Origin: Desulfuromonadales bacterium
GTDB lineage: Bacteria; Desulfobacterota; Desulfuromonadia; Desulfuromonadales; BM103
DNA length: 45,723 nucleotides
Assembly: GCA_030145195.1 (NCBI GenBank)
Contig: JAQYVY010000030.1
Span: forward strand, 1 to 45,723
Reading direction: 5' to 3'
Positions within the stretch are counted from its first letter, which is position 1. Every line of letters starts with the position of its first letter. Below, one piece after another: positions 17,101 to 24,666 of this stretch. A model generated the notes under the pieces. It had not been told where the DNA came from and did not search any database. It was given only the letters and a program-made list of their open reading frames with translations. The translations under genes and the position numbers were made by a program.

Positions 17101-20006
17101 CCGGGACAACCCTTTACAGTTATATCGGCGTTGATTTCGGCGAACCGGGTCGGCACAAACTGCTGATTGAAGGACTGGGACCCTTTGGCAACTCGCGCTT
17201 TACTCAGGAAGCCCAGCTGCTTCGTACCGGCGATATCGGCTCGATTCGCCTGCTCAAGAGCGACGGCAACATTGCCGATGGTCGCACCCCAGTCCGTCTC
17301 CAGCTGGAAATCCGGGACACACTCGGCGCATTGATCGAGAGCAGCTTGATGTTGTCAATTCGCGATGGAGAGCTAAAGCCTCTGGGTTACAAAACCAACG
17401 AGCTCGCCTCGCTGAACCGCAAGGTAGAAGTTGCCCAGAAGTTTGTCACCGTCGACAGAGATGGTTTTGCAGAATTCCACCCGGTCAATACCAGTGGTCT
17501 CTACCGCACGGTGATTGGTTACAATGAGACCGAGATTGAGCTTGAGACTTACGTCAAACCAGAGTTGCGCGACTGGGTTTTGGTCGGTTTTGCCGAAGGC
17601 ACCGCCGGCTACAGCACCTTCTCAGGCAACCAGGTCAGCCTCGAGGAAGCCGGCATCGATGAACATTTCTATCATGATGGTGAAGTCAAGTTCTTTGCCA
17701 AAGGCGCCATCAAGGGCGAATGGCTGCTGACCATGGCCTACGACTCTGACAAACCGAATCTGGACGGTGACAGCCTGCACCAGATCATCGACCCCGACAG
17801 CTACTATCCGCTTTATGGCGATGGCAGCAGCCAGGGCTACGATGCGAGCAGCGCCCGCGACATCTACCTTAAGCTTGAACACGATCAGTTCTATGTCATG
17901 TTCGGCGACATGAACACGGCCATGAACCAGACTGAACTTGCGCGCTACAACCGCAGCATGAACGGGATCAAGTCTGAAATGCAGACTGCAAACTTCAGCT
18001 ACACCGTGTATGCGGCAGACACCAAGCAGAGCTTTGAGAAAGAAGAAATCCCCGGTGACGGGACCTCGGGTCGTTACTACCTGTCGGCTGGAAAGCTGGT
18101 GATCAACTCTGAACAAGTGACGATTGAAACCCGTGACCGGTTCCACAGCGAACGGGTGATTGAATCCAGGTCGCTTTCGCGCCACACTGACTACGATATC
18201 GATTTCGACGATGGCAGTCTCTTTTTCAAGGAACCGGTACCGAGCAAGGACGACGAGTTCAACCCAATCTTTATCGTCGTGCGTTACGAAACAGTGGCGT
18301 CAGAAGAGGAGAACTTCAACTACGGTGGTCGTGCCGCAGTTAAACTCCTTGACCAAAAAGTTGAAGTCGGAGCCAGCTACATTCACGAAGATCGCGGCAT
18401 TGAAAAAGGCGACCTTTACGGTGCTGACGCCACTATCAAACTGACACAAAAAACGACCTTGCTACTAGAAGCAGCGACCACTGACACCAAGGCTGAGACC
18501 TCTGATGCAAGCGGTGACGCCTATCTGGCCGAACTCAAACATGAAGGCAACCGGGTTAAGGGCCTCGCCTATTACCGCGAACAAAAGGGCGCTTTCGGTC
18601 TCGGCCAGCAAAACGACAGCGAAACCGGCACCCGCAAGTACGGGGTGGAGGGCAGCTATCAAATCAACCCACAGGTTTCGGCTTCGGGCTTGTTTTACCA
18701 TGAGGATGTGCTCTCTTCGGGAGCCGAGCGCGATGTCGTTGAACTCGATAGCCGCTACCAGGCAGACCGCTACAGCCTACGCGCCGGGGTCAGGGAAGCA
18801 AGGGATTTGCTCGGTGATGGAGAGAAGCAGCGCAGCACTCAGGGTTTACTCGGGGCCGATTGGGTGACATCAAACCGCAAGCTGAAGTTAAGGGCGGATT
18901 ACGAACAATCCCTTGGCACTAAAAACAAAAACACTGATTATCCGACCCTGCTGACACTGGGAGCAGACTACAAGTTAACCAAACAAATCAGCGTCTTTGC
19001 CGACCAGGAATTCTCCTGGGGCGACGATGAAAACACAGAAAGCTCACGCTTCGGTTTCAACGCAACGCCCTGGAAAGGCGGCAACATGTCCACCACGGTC
19101 GAGCGTCAATTGAATGAAAACGGTCAGCGCGTTTACGCCATCTTCGGCCTGGGACAGAGCTGGCAGGTCAATGAGAACTGGAGCGTCGACGGTTCTCTCG
19201 ACCGCAGCTACACAGTCAAGGCTCCGGCTTACAGCTTCAACGACAATGTTCCGGCCGCCCATGGCAGCGATGACGATTTCACCGCGCTGTCGCTTGGAGC
19301 AACGTACAGTAAAGACAATTGGACCTGGTGGAACCGGGTGGAAAGCCGCCACGCCGAGAGTGAAGACAAATTTGGCATCAGTACCAGCGTAGTTGGTGAG
19401 CCACGATCGGGCGTCGCCGTTTCTGCCAAAGCCTTGGCCTTCATGACTGACACTGTGGGTGGAACCCGTCGCACCGACGGCAATATTCGCTTCGGCCTGG
19501 CCTACCGCCCGAATGCCAGCCGTTGGGTTACTCTCGACCGACTCGACTTCTACTTCGACCGCGAACAGAACAGCCCCTCGGGCTACAACAACTGGCGGGT
19601 GGTCAACAACCTGCACAGCAACTACAAGCTGAGCAACAAAGCACAAACCTCTTTCTACTATGGGCTCAAGTATGTTCGTGAGAACATCTCTGGAACCCGT
19701 TACGATGGTTTCACCGACCTGATCGCTTCGGAGACGCGCTACAATATCAACAAGAACTGGGATGTTGGCGTCCACGGTAGTATGCTGCATTCTTGGAACA
19801 GCCAAAACCTTGATTACAGCACGGGCGCCTCGGTCGGCTATTCACCAATGACCAATGCCTGGATCAGTGTAGGTTACAACTTGGTTGGTTTTGAGGATGA
19901 GGATTTCGATTCCGCCCATTACACCGCCCAGGGCGCATATATCCGCTTCCGTATCAAATTCGATCAGCAATCGGTACGCGAGGCGGCGGAGTGGTTGAAT
20001 CGATGA
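14136..20006 (+). CDS. Giant DUF11/OmpA/beta-barrel outer-membrane platform protein
   Basis: 1956 residues in one frame. A 45-residue N-region precedes a hydrophobic core cleaved after SAAPAQA (residue 65). Domains in order: the N-terminal signature shared with subunits A and B; a beta domain (about 165-260) like residues 280-395 of the 1300-residue protein; a carboxypeptidase-regulatory-like turn (GVVFNSQTGEPVEGVTVTLY); DUF11 (about 399-525); a second such fold (LANVRIYLEDGSYVDTDQTG, about 550-640); an OmpA-like domain (about 780-882, GHTDNQN at 810 and NRRVELYL) with both wall-binding residues; an Ala/Glu/Thr linker; Ig-like strands (about 950-1140); and from about 1147 an amphipathic beta-strand region to the end, starting VLVGFAEGTAGY and including YYPLYGDGSSQGYDASSARD, read as an outer-membrane barrel. 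The start codon is uncertain: ATGs at 14172 and 14193 are also in frame, and none has a strong site. Confidence 0.87.
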   Translation: MVERLLTYLIRLMAPFIGDMAISYRPFRGSGNRPAVSGRGQWWSARTSLLGLGLLFLISAAPAQALPAAHGTTINNQADLTYSGGSATAEVDFQVSIRTVAELDFFQYAPGSPDLELISVAATEYRDGANTNDPFDTIDLPKLLDGTVIDLTQPVPLLENGLYHQGEPLFMRLVDFDQNLDPNQAETILVSLVAGQTGDQEVLRFTETGLNTGIFTGYIQSSSDSTELFNGVLSVAQNYDVQAFYTDIFDKTDTAVSAALFDPYGVVFNSQTGEPVEGVTVTLYDGAGNLATVYGDDGFSIFPAEIVTGESVEDASGRRYDFEGGYFRFPFVAVGEYQLVVTPPAQYNAPSIVSITELQQLPGAPFALGDSSFGEVFALNPGPALRIDIPIDPLASALWLRKEVNKDITAIGEFLQYTLTVDNSSSPMATGEIRIDDRLPLGFRYQKGSLKIGGAQATDPTLSSDGRSMEIIADSTPAGETLTISYVVEVSSGARLGEAVNHAVATDAYGNRSNTAKASVLVRDDFMRNTTFLVGRVMIGGCSEPDTTKEGLANVRIYLEDGSYVDTDQTGKYHFEGVEPGVHVVQVDTLSLPHDYEMLPCEQSSQAAGSSFSKFVDLQGGSLWRVDFYAAPKKKPSGEVALTLSAELDKKTAEFTATVSSRAIPADNLRLAMMLPGGFNYLSGTARQDDQTVITPQSSNGNLTFNIDQLAIDQTTRISFRAQLEGSPASGELPAKAVLSFDTSTAQNQQTPPAETRFQMTAGEPGQSHEIKLYPNFPSCVAKLQQTDVVMLEQLVMQLKGQKVVRLDIVGHTDNQNVALRSRHLFANNQVLSLARAQSVAAFLKERLTLPEDSTSVRGMGETMPVADNASDQGRALNRRVELYLVTETTGRQPLLAVSIPTSSKQSVTIGEPENQSNTAAATEASTEEAPATPQELPIGLLSPSEDHAVSRIEAVRVRLDTKLKPRLTLDGTVIPENRIGFRMTEPETGTTLYSYIGVDFGEPGRHKLLIEGLGPFGNSRFTQEAQLLRTGDIGSIRLLKSDGNIADGRTPVRLQLEIRDTLGALIESSLMLSIRDGELKPLGYKTNELASLNRKVEVAQKFVTVDRDGFAEFHPVNTSGLYRTVIGYNETEIELETYVKPELRDWVLVGFAEGTAGYSTFSGNQVSLEEAGIDEHFYHDGEVKFFAKGAIKGEWLLTMAYDSDKPNLDGDSLHQIIDPDSYYPLYGDGSSQGYDASSARDIYLKLEHDQFYVMFGDMNTAMNQTELARYNRSMNGIKSEMQTANFSYTVYAADTKQSFEKEEIPGDGTSGRYYLSAGKLVINSEQVTIETRDRFHSERVIESRSLSRHTDYDIDFDDGSLFFKEPVPSKDDEFNPIFIVVRYETVASEEENFNYGGRAAVKLLDQKVEVGASYIHEDRGIEKGDLYGADATIKLTQKTTLLLEAATTDTKAETSDASGDAYLAELKHEGNRVKGLAYYREQKGAFGLGQQNDSETGTRKYGVEGSYQINPQVSASGLFYHEDVLSSGAERDVVELDSRYQADRYSLRAGVREARDLLGDGEKQRSTQGLLGADWVTSNRKLKLRADYEQSLGTKNKNTDYPTLLTLGADYKLTKQISVFADQEFSWGDDENTESSRFGFNATPWKGGNMSTTVERQLNENGQRVYAIFGLGQSWQVNENWSVDGSLDRSYTVKAPAYSFNDNVPAAHGSDDDFTALSLGATYSKDNWTWWNRVESRHAESEDKFGISTSVVGEPRSGVAVSAKALAFMTDTVGGTRRTDGNIRFGLAYRPNASRWVTLDRLDFYFDREQNSPSGYNNWRVVNNLHSNYKLSNKAQTSFYYGLKYVRENISGTRYDGFTDLIASETRYNINKNWDVGVHGSMLHSWNSQNLDYSTGASVGYSPMTNAWISVGYNLVGFEDEDFDSAHYTAQGAYIRFRIKFDQQSVREAAEWLNR
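14211..14253 (+). other. Nested hairpin inside the 5' end of the platform-protein gene
   Basis: An outer stem CCCTTCC/GGAAGGG (14211-14217 / 14247-14253) encloses an inner stem CAGCGGGA/TCCCGCTG (14222-14229 / 14234-14241). It lies in codons 26-40, before the signal-peptide core, where a stable structure could slow translation. Confidence 0.6.
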
Positions 20007-20008
20007 TC

Positions 20009-20042
20009 GGGACGCGGGACGCGGGACGCGGGACGCGGGACG
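20009..20042. repeat. Tandem GGGACGC heptanucleotide repeat
   Basis: Four complete and one six-base copy of GGGACGC follow three bases after the stop of the platform-protein gene. A single inverted copy (GCGTCCC) is at 20169-20175. An inverted array of the same heptamer occurs before ruvC (31775-31795). Confidence 0.9.
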
Positions 20043-20097
20043 AATAAGTCATCATCAAACAGATGACAACAAGCTTTTCCTGAAGACTTTTCAACAA

Positions 20098-20135
20098 AAA
20101 CGGCCGAACGCATCAAGCATTCTGCCGTTTCTTTT
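20098..20135. terminator. Bidirectional terminator between DUF11 operon and peroxiredoxin
   Basis: AAACGGC (20098-20104) pairs with GCCGTTT (20124-20130). Plus-strand T-tract CTTTTTATT follows, and on the other strand the stem is followed by TTTTTGTTG. It serves both convergent genes. Confidence 0.72.
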
Positions 20136-20180
20136 TATTGTACTTTCTCCTACCGCGGACCACGTCACGCGTCCCGGGTT

Positions 20181-20783
20181 CTAAAGCTTGTCAGCCTTAT
20201 CCTTCAGGTAAGAAGCGACTCCTTCTTTATTCGCCTTCATCCCCTCATCACCCTTGTTCCAACCAGCCGGACAAACTTCGCCGTATTTTTCGGTAAACTG
20301 CAGGGCATCAATCATGCGCAACATCTCGTCAACGTTACGGCCAAGCGGCAGATCGTTAACCACCTGGTGACGAACCACGCCTTCCTTGTCGATCAGGAAA
20401 GAGCCGCGGTAAGCCACGCCAGCGTCTTCAAATTCAACATCGTAAGCCTGACAAATCGTGTGCTTAATATCAGCAACCAGGGGATAAGCCACCTGACCAA
20501 TGCCACCATCATCAACCGGGGTATTCCGCCAGGCGAGATGAGTAAACTGTGAATCAATTGAACAGCCGATCACTTGGACATTACGCTCATTGAACTCCTT
20601 GATTCGTTTACTGAAAGCAATCAGTTCTGTAGGACAGACAAAGGTAAAATCCAGCGGATAAAAGAACAGCACGACATACTTGCCAGCAAAATCCGACAGT
20701 TTGAAATCAGCTTGCATGGAACCATCAGCCAACACTGCCGACGCAATAAAATCCGGGGCATGCTTTCCGACCAGGACACTCAT
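20181..20783 (-). CDS. 2-Cys peroxiredoxin (AhpC/Prx1 family)
   Basis: 200 residues, full length for a typical 2-Cys peroxiredoxin. The peroxidatic Cys is C50 in DFTFVCPTE. The resolving Cys is C171 in GEVCPAGW, followed by the YF-region helix (GVASYLKDKADKL). It reduces H2O2 and organic peroxides in the cytoplasm; the electron donor (AhpF, thioredoxin or a rubredoxin-type partner) is not in the window. A good AAGGAG site sits before the ATG. It is a single gene, convergent with the DUF11 operon and with its own upstream AT-rich region on the far side. Confidence 0.94.
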   Translation of the reverse strand: MSVLVGKHAPDFIASAVLADGSMQADFKLSDFAGKYVVLFFYPLDFTFVCPTELIAFSKRIKEFNERNVQVIGCSIDSQFTHLAWRNTPVDDGGIGQVAYPLVADIKHTICQAYDVEFEDAGVAYRGSFLIDKEGVVRHQVVNDLPLGRNVDEMLRMIDALQFTEKYGEVCPAGWNKGDEGMKANKEGVASYLKDKADKL

Positions 20784-20806
20784 AACTAATCTCCTTGAGA
20801 TAAGAC

Positions 20807-20862
20807 AATGATATTGATATTTAATATGATTTTCAGTTTAACGATAGGGTTTCTCGTGTCAA
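20807..20862 (-). promoter_or_regulatory. Possible promoter/operator region of the peroxiredoxin gene
   Basis: On the minus strand a TTGACA lies at 20862-20857. The AT-rich, partly palindromic stretch AATGATATTGATATTTAAT (20807-20825) lies between it and the start codon and resembles Fur/PerR-type boxes. No good -10 is found at the right spacing, so this is tentative. Confidence 0.3.
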
Positions 20863-20995
20863 GACAAATATGACCATTTTAGTTACTTTGTCAGCAAAAA
20901 AGCCACGTCACGCTCAGGGGAACAATCAAGCTCAGGGCCAGACCTCATTCGGGCACAGCGCCTACACTCATCGCTCATCTCACGGCACTCAGCAG

Positions 20996-21898
20996 CTACT
21001 TAGCCCCACCCTTCTTCTTACTCCGAGGGTGGGCCTTATCGTAGACGGACATCATTTGATCAACGCTGACCTGAGTGTATTTCTGGGTGGTGGAAAGAGA
21101 AGCATGGCCAAGCAGTTCCTGGATAGCGCGCAGGTCGGCACCACCATCGAGCAGGTGCGTGGCAAAGGAGTGCCGGAGAGCGTGGGGGCTGGCGTCCTTG
21201 ATCACACCGGCCTTTATCAATCGAGCTTTGAGGTTGCGCTGTACGCTTCGAGCGGTGAGACGCCCTCCACGGGCGTTGAGAAAGAGCGGCTCGCTCTCTG
21301 GCGGCAGGGCGCGGGCTTCCAGATAGGCCAATAAAGCCTCTTTGGCTTTGCGGCCGATCGGTACGATCCGTTCCTTGCGCCCCTTACCGAGCACACGCAC
21401 CAGCATTTGTTGCATATCGACAGCACCGACATCAAGCCCGGTCAACTCACTGACGCGCAGACCACAGGAGTAGAACACCTCGACAATGGCTTGGTCACGC
21501 AGATCAAGCAGGCTGCTGCCATAACCGCGCTCCATGAGGGCCTGAGCTTCATCAACTGAGAGGATTTTGGGGAGATATCGATTCAGTTTAGGCGTTGCCA
21601 TGCCCTCGGCCGGATTGGCGGCCAACAGGCCTTGACGAACCAGATAGCGAAAAAAGGTGCGCAAAGACGAAAGCTTGCGCGCAATCGAGGATCGCTGGTT
21701 ACGTTTGTGCAATTCAGCAAGATAGCGACGCAACATGAAATTATCGAGCCTCAGCAGAGCCTCCTGGTTGGCACCACCATGGCGTTCGAGAAAACCAGTG
21801 AATTCAGCAAGGTCACGCAAATACGCAGAAGAGGTATGAGGCGACAGATTGCGCTCGTCACTAAGATAACGAGCAAATAGTTCAATCCAGGATTGCAT
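20996..21898 (-). CDS. xerC: Tyrosine recombinase XerC/XerD type
   Basis: With the ATG at 21898 the protein has 300 residues, the standard Xer length. The frame continues to 21988 but the extra 30 residues are not family-like. It has an N-terminal SAM-like core-binding domain (ARYLSDERNLSPHTSSAYLRDL) and a catalytic domain with the full R-K-H-R-H-Y set: Arg in SCGLRVSEL, Lys in LGKGRKER, HALRH, LGHASLSTTQ and Tyr in KYTQVS. It resolves chromosome dimers at dif with a partner recombinase. XerC rather than XerD is a judgement from overall sequence. No integrase-type extra domain and no attachment sites lie beside it, so it is a housekeeping enzyme rather than a mobile element. Confidence 0.9.
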   Translation of the reverse strand: MQSWIELFARYLSDERNLSPHTSSAYLRDLAEFTGFLERHGGANQEALLRLDNFMLRRYLAELHKRNQRSSIARKLSSLRTFFRYLVRQGLLAANPAEGMATPKLNRYLPKILSVDEAQALMERGYGSSLLDLRDQAIVEVFYSCGLRVSELTGLDVGAVDMQQMLVRVLGKGRKERIVPIGRKAKEALLAYLEARALPPESEPLFLNARGGRLTARSVQRNLKARLIKAGVIKDASPHALRHSFATHLLDGGADLRAIQELLGHASLSTTQKYTQVSVDQMMSVYDKAHPRSKKKGGAK

Positions 21899-22048
21899 TG
21901 GCTCTCTTCTCCCAAAACCCGTAAGCAGTAAACCATTAAGGCGTGTTTTAGTGTACTCAAACGACTTCATCGAAGCAAACATCTTCACTCGTAGAATAAC
22001 ATCTTACTTGGTTGACGACCTTCCCACTGCATGAGATAATTTAAAACT

Positions 22049-22894
22049 ATGAACTCTCTAACCTGCATAATTACCTTTTTGATAAAACTGACCATCGGCC
22101 TGACGGCCTTGACGGTCTTGTTGAGTTACTCGCTCGCCTGGTACGAGCGAGCCAACGCCCGTCCAGACCTGATTGATCGGCGTTTCACCGCGCGCGGCCT
22201 ATGCACTGCTATCTGGCTGTTGATTCAGGAGACCGCCTGCCTGCTGATAACCATCGTACTGAATCCACTGGGTTGGAGTACACCGAAGATCTCGCCGGAA
22301 AAGACCGGCAACCAGCAACCCGTCATCTTACTGCACGGTTTGCTGCAGAACCGCAGTTGTATGTTCTGGCTTCAACACCGCCTGAAGAAAGCCGGTTACG
22401 GGCAAGTTATCAGCATTAACACCCCACCATGGCGCGACCTGGAAACGCTGACCGAAGTTCTGGCGAAAAGAGTGGACGAACTGCGCATCACCCACAAGGT
22501 CGAAAAAGTCCACTTGGTAGGGCACTCCATGGGTGGCATTATCGCCCGCAACTATGTGCAAAATCGCGGTGGTGCCGCGCATGTCAGCGGCATGGTGACT
22601 CTTGGTGCACCTCATCACGGTTCGAAACTGGCACCCTTTGCCCTTTCGAAAATGGGCCGATCGTTACTTCCGGGATCAGCCTTTTTGAGACAATTCAACA
22701 GTGTTCCCTGGCCAGAGGGGCCGCAAGCAGTCTCAATCTACACTCGCTACGACAATATCGTGTTGCCTACTGATTCGAGCAAGATGGCGGGGGCGAAATT
22801 GATCGAACTCGACGGTATGGGCCATATCTCGCTGCTCTTCCACCCTCGTGCGTTTCAGGCGGTCGTTGAATCCCTGGCTGCTATAGACTCATGA
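22049..22894 (+). CDS. Membrane-anchored alpha/beta-hydrolase (lipase-like)
   Basis: 281 residues. Two hydrophobic segments at the N-terminus (about 6-28 and 50-72) probably anchor it in the inner membrane. The rest is an alpha/beta-hydrolase: oxyanion motif LLHGLLQN, nucleophile elbow VGHSMGG (Ser near 161), acid in TRYDNIVLP, and catalytic His in GMGHISLLFHP. It is closest to triacylglycerol-lipase / PGAP1-like esterases; the substrate is unknown. The TGA overlaps the ATG of the YjbQ gene (ATGA), so the two are translationally coupled. The ribosome-binding site is poor. Confidence 0.85.
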   Translation: MNSLTCIITFLIKLTIGLTALTVLLSYSLAWYERANARPDLIDRRFTARGLCTAIWLLIQETACLLITIVLNPLGWSTPKISPEKTGNQQPVILLHGLLQNRSCMFWLQHRLKKAGYGQVISINTPPWRDLETLTEVLAKRVDELRITHKVEKVHLVGHSMGGIIARNYVQNRGGAAHVSGMVTLGAPHHGSKLAPFALSKMGRSLLPGSAFLRQFNSVPWPEGPQAVSIYTRYDNIVLPTDSSKMAGAKLIELDGMGHISLLFHPRAFQAVVESLAAIDS

Positions 22895-23286
22895 CCACTC
22901 TGACCGTAAACAGTCATCAACCTGTCGAAATGATTGAGATTACCAGCGAAATCCGCAACATCATCCGTTCTGCTGGAGTCACGGCAGGGATCGCGGTGAT
23001 TTGCACCCCGCATACGACGGCCGCGATTACGATTAATGAAAAGGCTGACCCTGACGTCGCCCGCGACATGACCATGGCCATCAACAAAATCGTACCGTTT
23101 GAGGATCACTACCGGCACCTTGAAGGCAACAGTGCCGCACACCTTAAAAGCAGTCTGTTCGGCGCCAGTGAAACCGTTATTGTTGACCACAACGATCTCG
23201 TCCTTGGCACCTGGCAAGGACTCTACTTCTGTGAATTCGACGGCCCTCGTCAACGGCAGGTGCATGTTCAGGTCATAGGCACATGA
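22891..23286 (+). CDS. YjbQ/UPF0047 family protein
   Basis: 131 residues, whole-length match to the YjbQ (UPF0047) family. It has the VICTPHTTAAITINE motif with the conserved His, RHLEGNSAAHLKSSLFG in the centre, and the closing GTWQGLYFCEFDGPRQR. The E. coli protein has weak thiamin-phosphate-synthase activity, but its real role is unsettled. It overlaps the hydrolase upstream and the DUF362 gene downstream by four bases each, so all three are made as a coupled set. Confidence 0.93.
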   Translation: MTTLTVNSHQPVEMIEITSEIRNIIRSAGVTAGIAVICTPHTTAAITINEKADPDVARDMTMAINKIVPFEDHYRHLEGNSAAHLKSSLFGASETVIVDHNDLVLGTWQGLYFCEFDGPRQRQVHVQVIGT

Positions 23287-24452
23287 GCCTGCGTGTCTCC
23301 CTGCAAGCTCTGACTGACTACGACCCTTCCCGCGTACAAGACGCACTCCTCCAACTCCTGGAACCACTCGGTGGCATAAACCATTTTGTCAAACCGGGAC
23401 AAAAAGTTTTGATCAAACCGAATCTGCTCTCCGGCCAACCACCGGAGAAAGCGGTGACCACTCATCCGGAAATCGTGCGCCAAACCATTCTGTTGGCGCA
23501 GCAGGCTGGCGGCATTGTCAGTGTCGGCGACTCTCCAGGACTCGGTAGACCAGAAACAGTCGCTCGTAAATGTGGCATTCTCGCTGTGGTTGAAGAGACC
23601 GGCGCAAACTTTGCTTCCTTCGACGTGTCGGTACCGATCAAACTTGAGCATGGCACCTTTCATCACCTTGAAGCTGCCAGCGAGGCCCTTGAGGCTGATG
23701 TTATTATCAACCTGCCAAAGCTCAAAACCCACCAGATGATGGGCTATACCGGAGCCGTCAAAAACATGTTCGGCCTGATCGTCGGCATGCGCAAAGCCCG
23801 TCTGCATCTACAAGCAGGCACCGACAAGGCTTTTTTCGCGCTGATGCTGCTTGAATTGGCAGAACGGTTCCCACCGGATTTATCAATTATGGATGCGGTC
23901 ATTGGCATGCAAGGCGACGGCCCGGGCAATGGCGAACCGGTCGCAATTGGTGCTCTGCTGGCTTCACCAAACCCTCTGGCCCTTGACACCGTGGCCATAA
24001 AGCTCGTTGGGTTAAATGCCGACACGGTCTGGACCAGTAAAGTGGCGAGAGAAACAGGCCGCCCCGGGAGTCAACTCAGCGACATCAATCTTAGGGGATC
24101 GGTTCTGGAAGATTTACGTCCTGCCGTTTTTCGGCCAGCGACCTCGGCGGATGTCAACTTCGGGCTACCAAAGCCCTTGAAAAGAGTTTTCCGCAACACC
24201 CTGACTGCCCGCCCGGTCATCTTACACAACTGCCAGCGTTGCGGTCACTGCGTCACCCATTGTCCACCGCAAGCCATGACTCTCGGATCAAACGGTGTCA
24301 AGATCGACTATCAACAATGCATCCGCTGTTTCTGCTGTCAGGAACTCTGTCCTCATAATGCTATTATTACTAGACAAGGACTGCTCCTGAGACTGGCTGA
24401 AGCAATAAAACAACTTAAAGGAACTAAGAAAAAATCGTATGGACGGTTTTAA
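23283..24452 (+). CDS. DUF362 protein with C-terminal 2[4Fe-4S] ferredoxin domain
   Basis: 389 residues. Residues 1-300 are a DUF362 domain: KVLIKPNLLSG, VGDSPGLGR, and NLPKLKTHQMMGYTGAVKNMFG. The C-terminal 70 residues carry two ferredoxin motifs, CQRCGHCVTHCPP and CIRCFCCQELCP. The second spans CxxCxCCxxxCP, with an extra Cys beside the usual four. DUF362-ferredoxin proteins are common in anaerobes and are thought to handle electrons for an unidentified reductive reaction. The function is not known. Its start overlaps the YjbQ stop (ATGA). Confidence 0.9.
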   Translation: MSLRVSLQALTDYDPSRVQDALLQLLEPLGGINHFVKPGQKVLIKPNLLSGQPPEKAVTTHPEIVRQTILLAQQAGGIVSVGDSPGLGRPETVARKCGILAVVEETGANFASFDVSVPIKLEHGTFHHLEAASEALEADVIINLPKLKTHQMMGYTGAVKNMFGLIVGMRKARLHLQAGTDKAFFALMLLELAERFPPDLSIMDAVIGMQGDGPGNGEPVAIGALLASPNPLALDTVAIKLVGLNADTVWTSKVARETGRPGSQLSDINLRGSVLEDLRPAVFRPATSADVNFGLPKPLKRVFRNTLTARPVILHNCQRCGHCVTHCPPQAMTLGSNGVKIDYQQCIRCFCCQELCPHNAIITRQGLLLRLAEAIKQLKGTKKKSYGRF

Positions 24453-24548
24453 TGCGGAGACGCAGAGAACGCAGAGGAAACCACCCCTAAAAGCGAGGAG
24501 AGTCACCCTTTGCGTCTTGCTTGCCTTTTCTTAGCAACTTTGCGTTAG
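24452..24548. repeat. ACGCAGAG-type imperfect inverted repeat element
   Basis: The left part reads GCGGAGACGCAGAGAACGCA and onward (24455-24476). The right part carries the near-complements CTTTGCGTCTTGC (about 24510-24522) and AACTTTGCGTTAG (about 24537-24549). The middle is unlike any gene. Similar 'ACGCAGAG ... CTTTGCGTC' elements are familiar intergenic repeats in several environmental phyla. It separates DUF362 from the next gene. The remainder of 24549-24666 shows only the next gene's ribosome-binding site. Confidence 0.7.
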
Positions 24549-24666
24549 TCTTTTGACTTCAGCTCTTACTGTTTTAGTGTAAAGAGGTATTCCTTTTGTT
24601 TGAGTTATAAGTCCGTTGATTTTATTTGACGGCCAGTGAGTCTCAGTCACACTTCAGGAGAAACCG

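Noticed and set aside
20009-20042. GGGACGC array as a CRISPR-like array
   Set aside because: The units are seven bases with no spacers and there are no cas genes.
20996-21898. XerC-type recombinase as the integrase of a mobile island carrying the DUF11 operon
   Set aside because: The length and sequence are those of the housekeeping dif recombinase; there is no tRNA, no att repeat, and housekeeping genes flank it on both sides.
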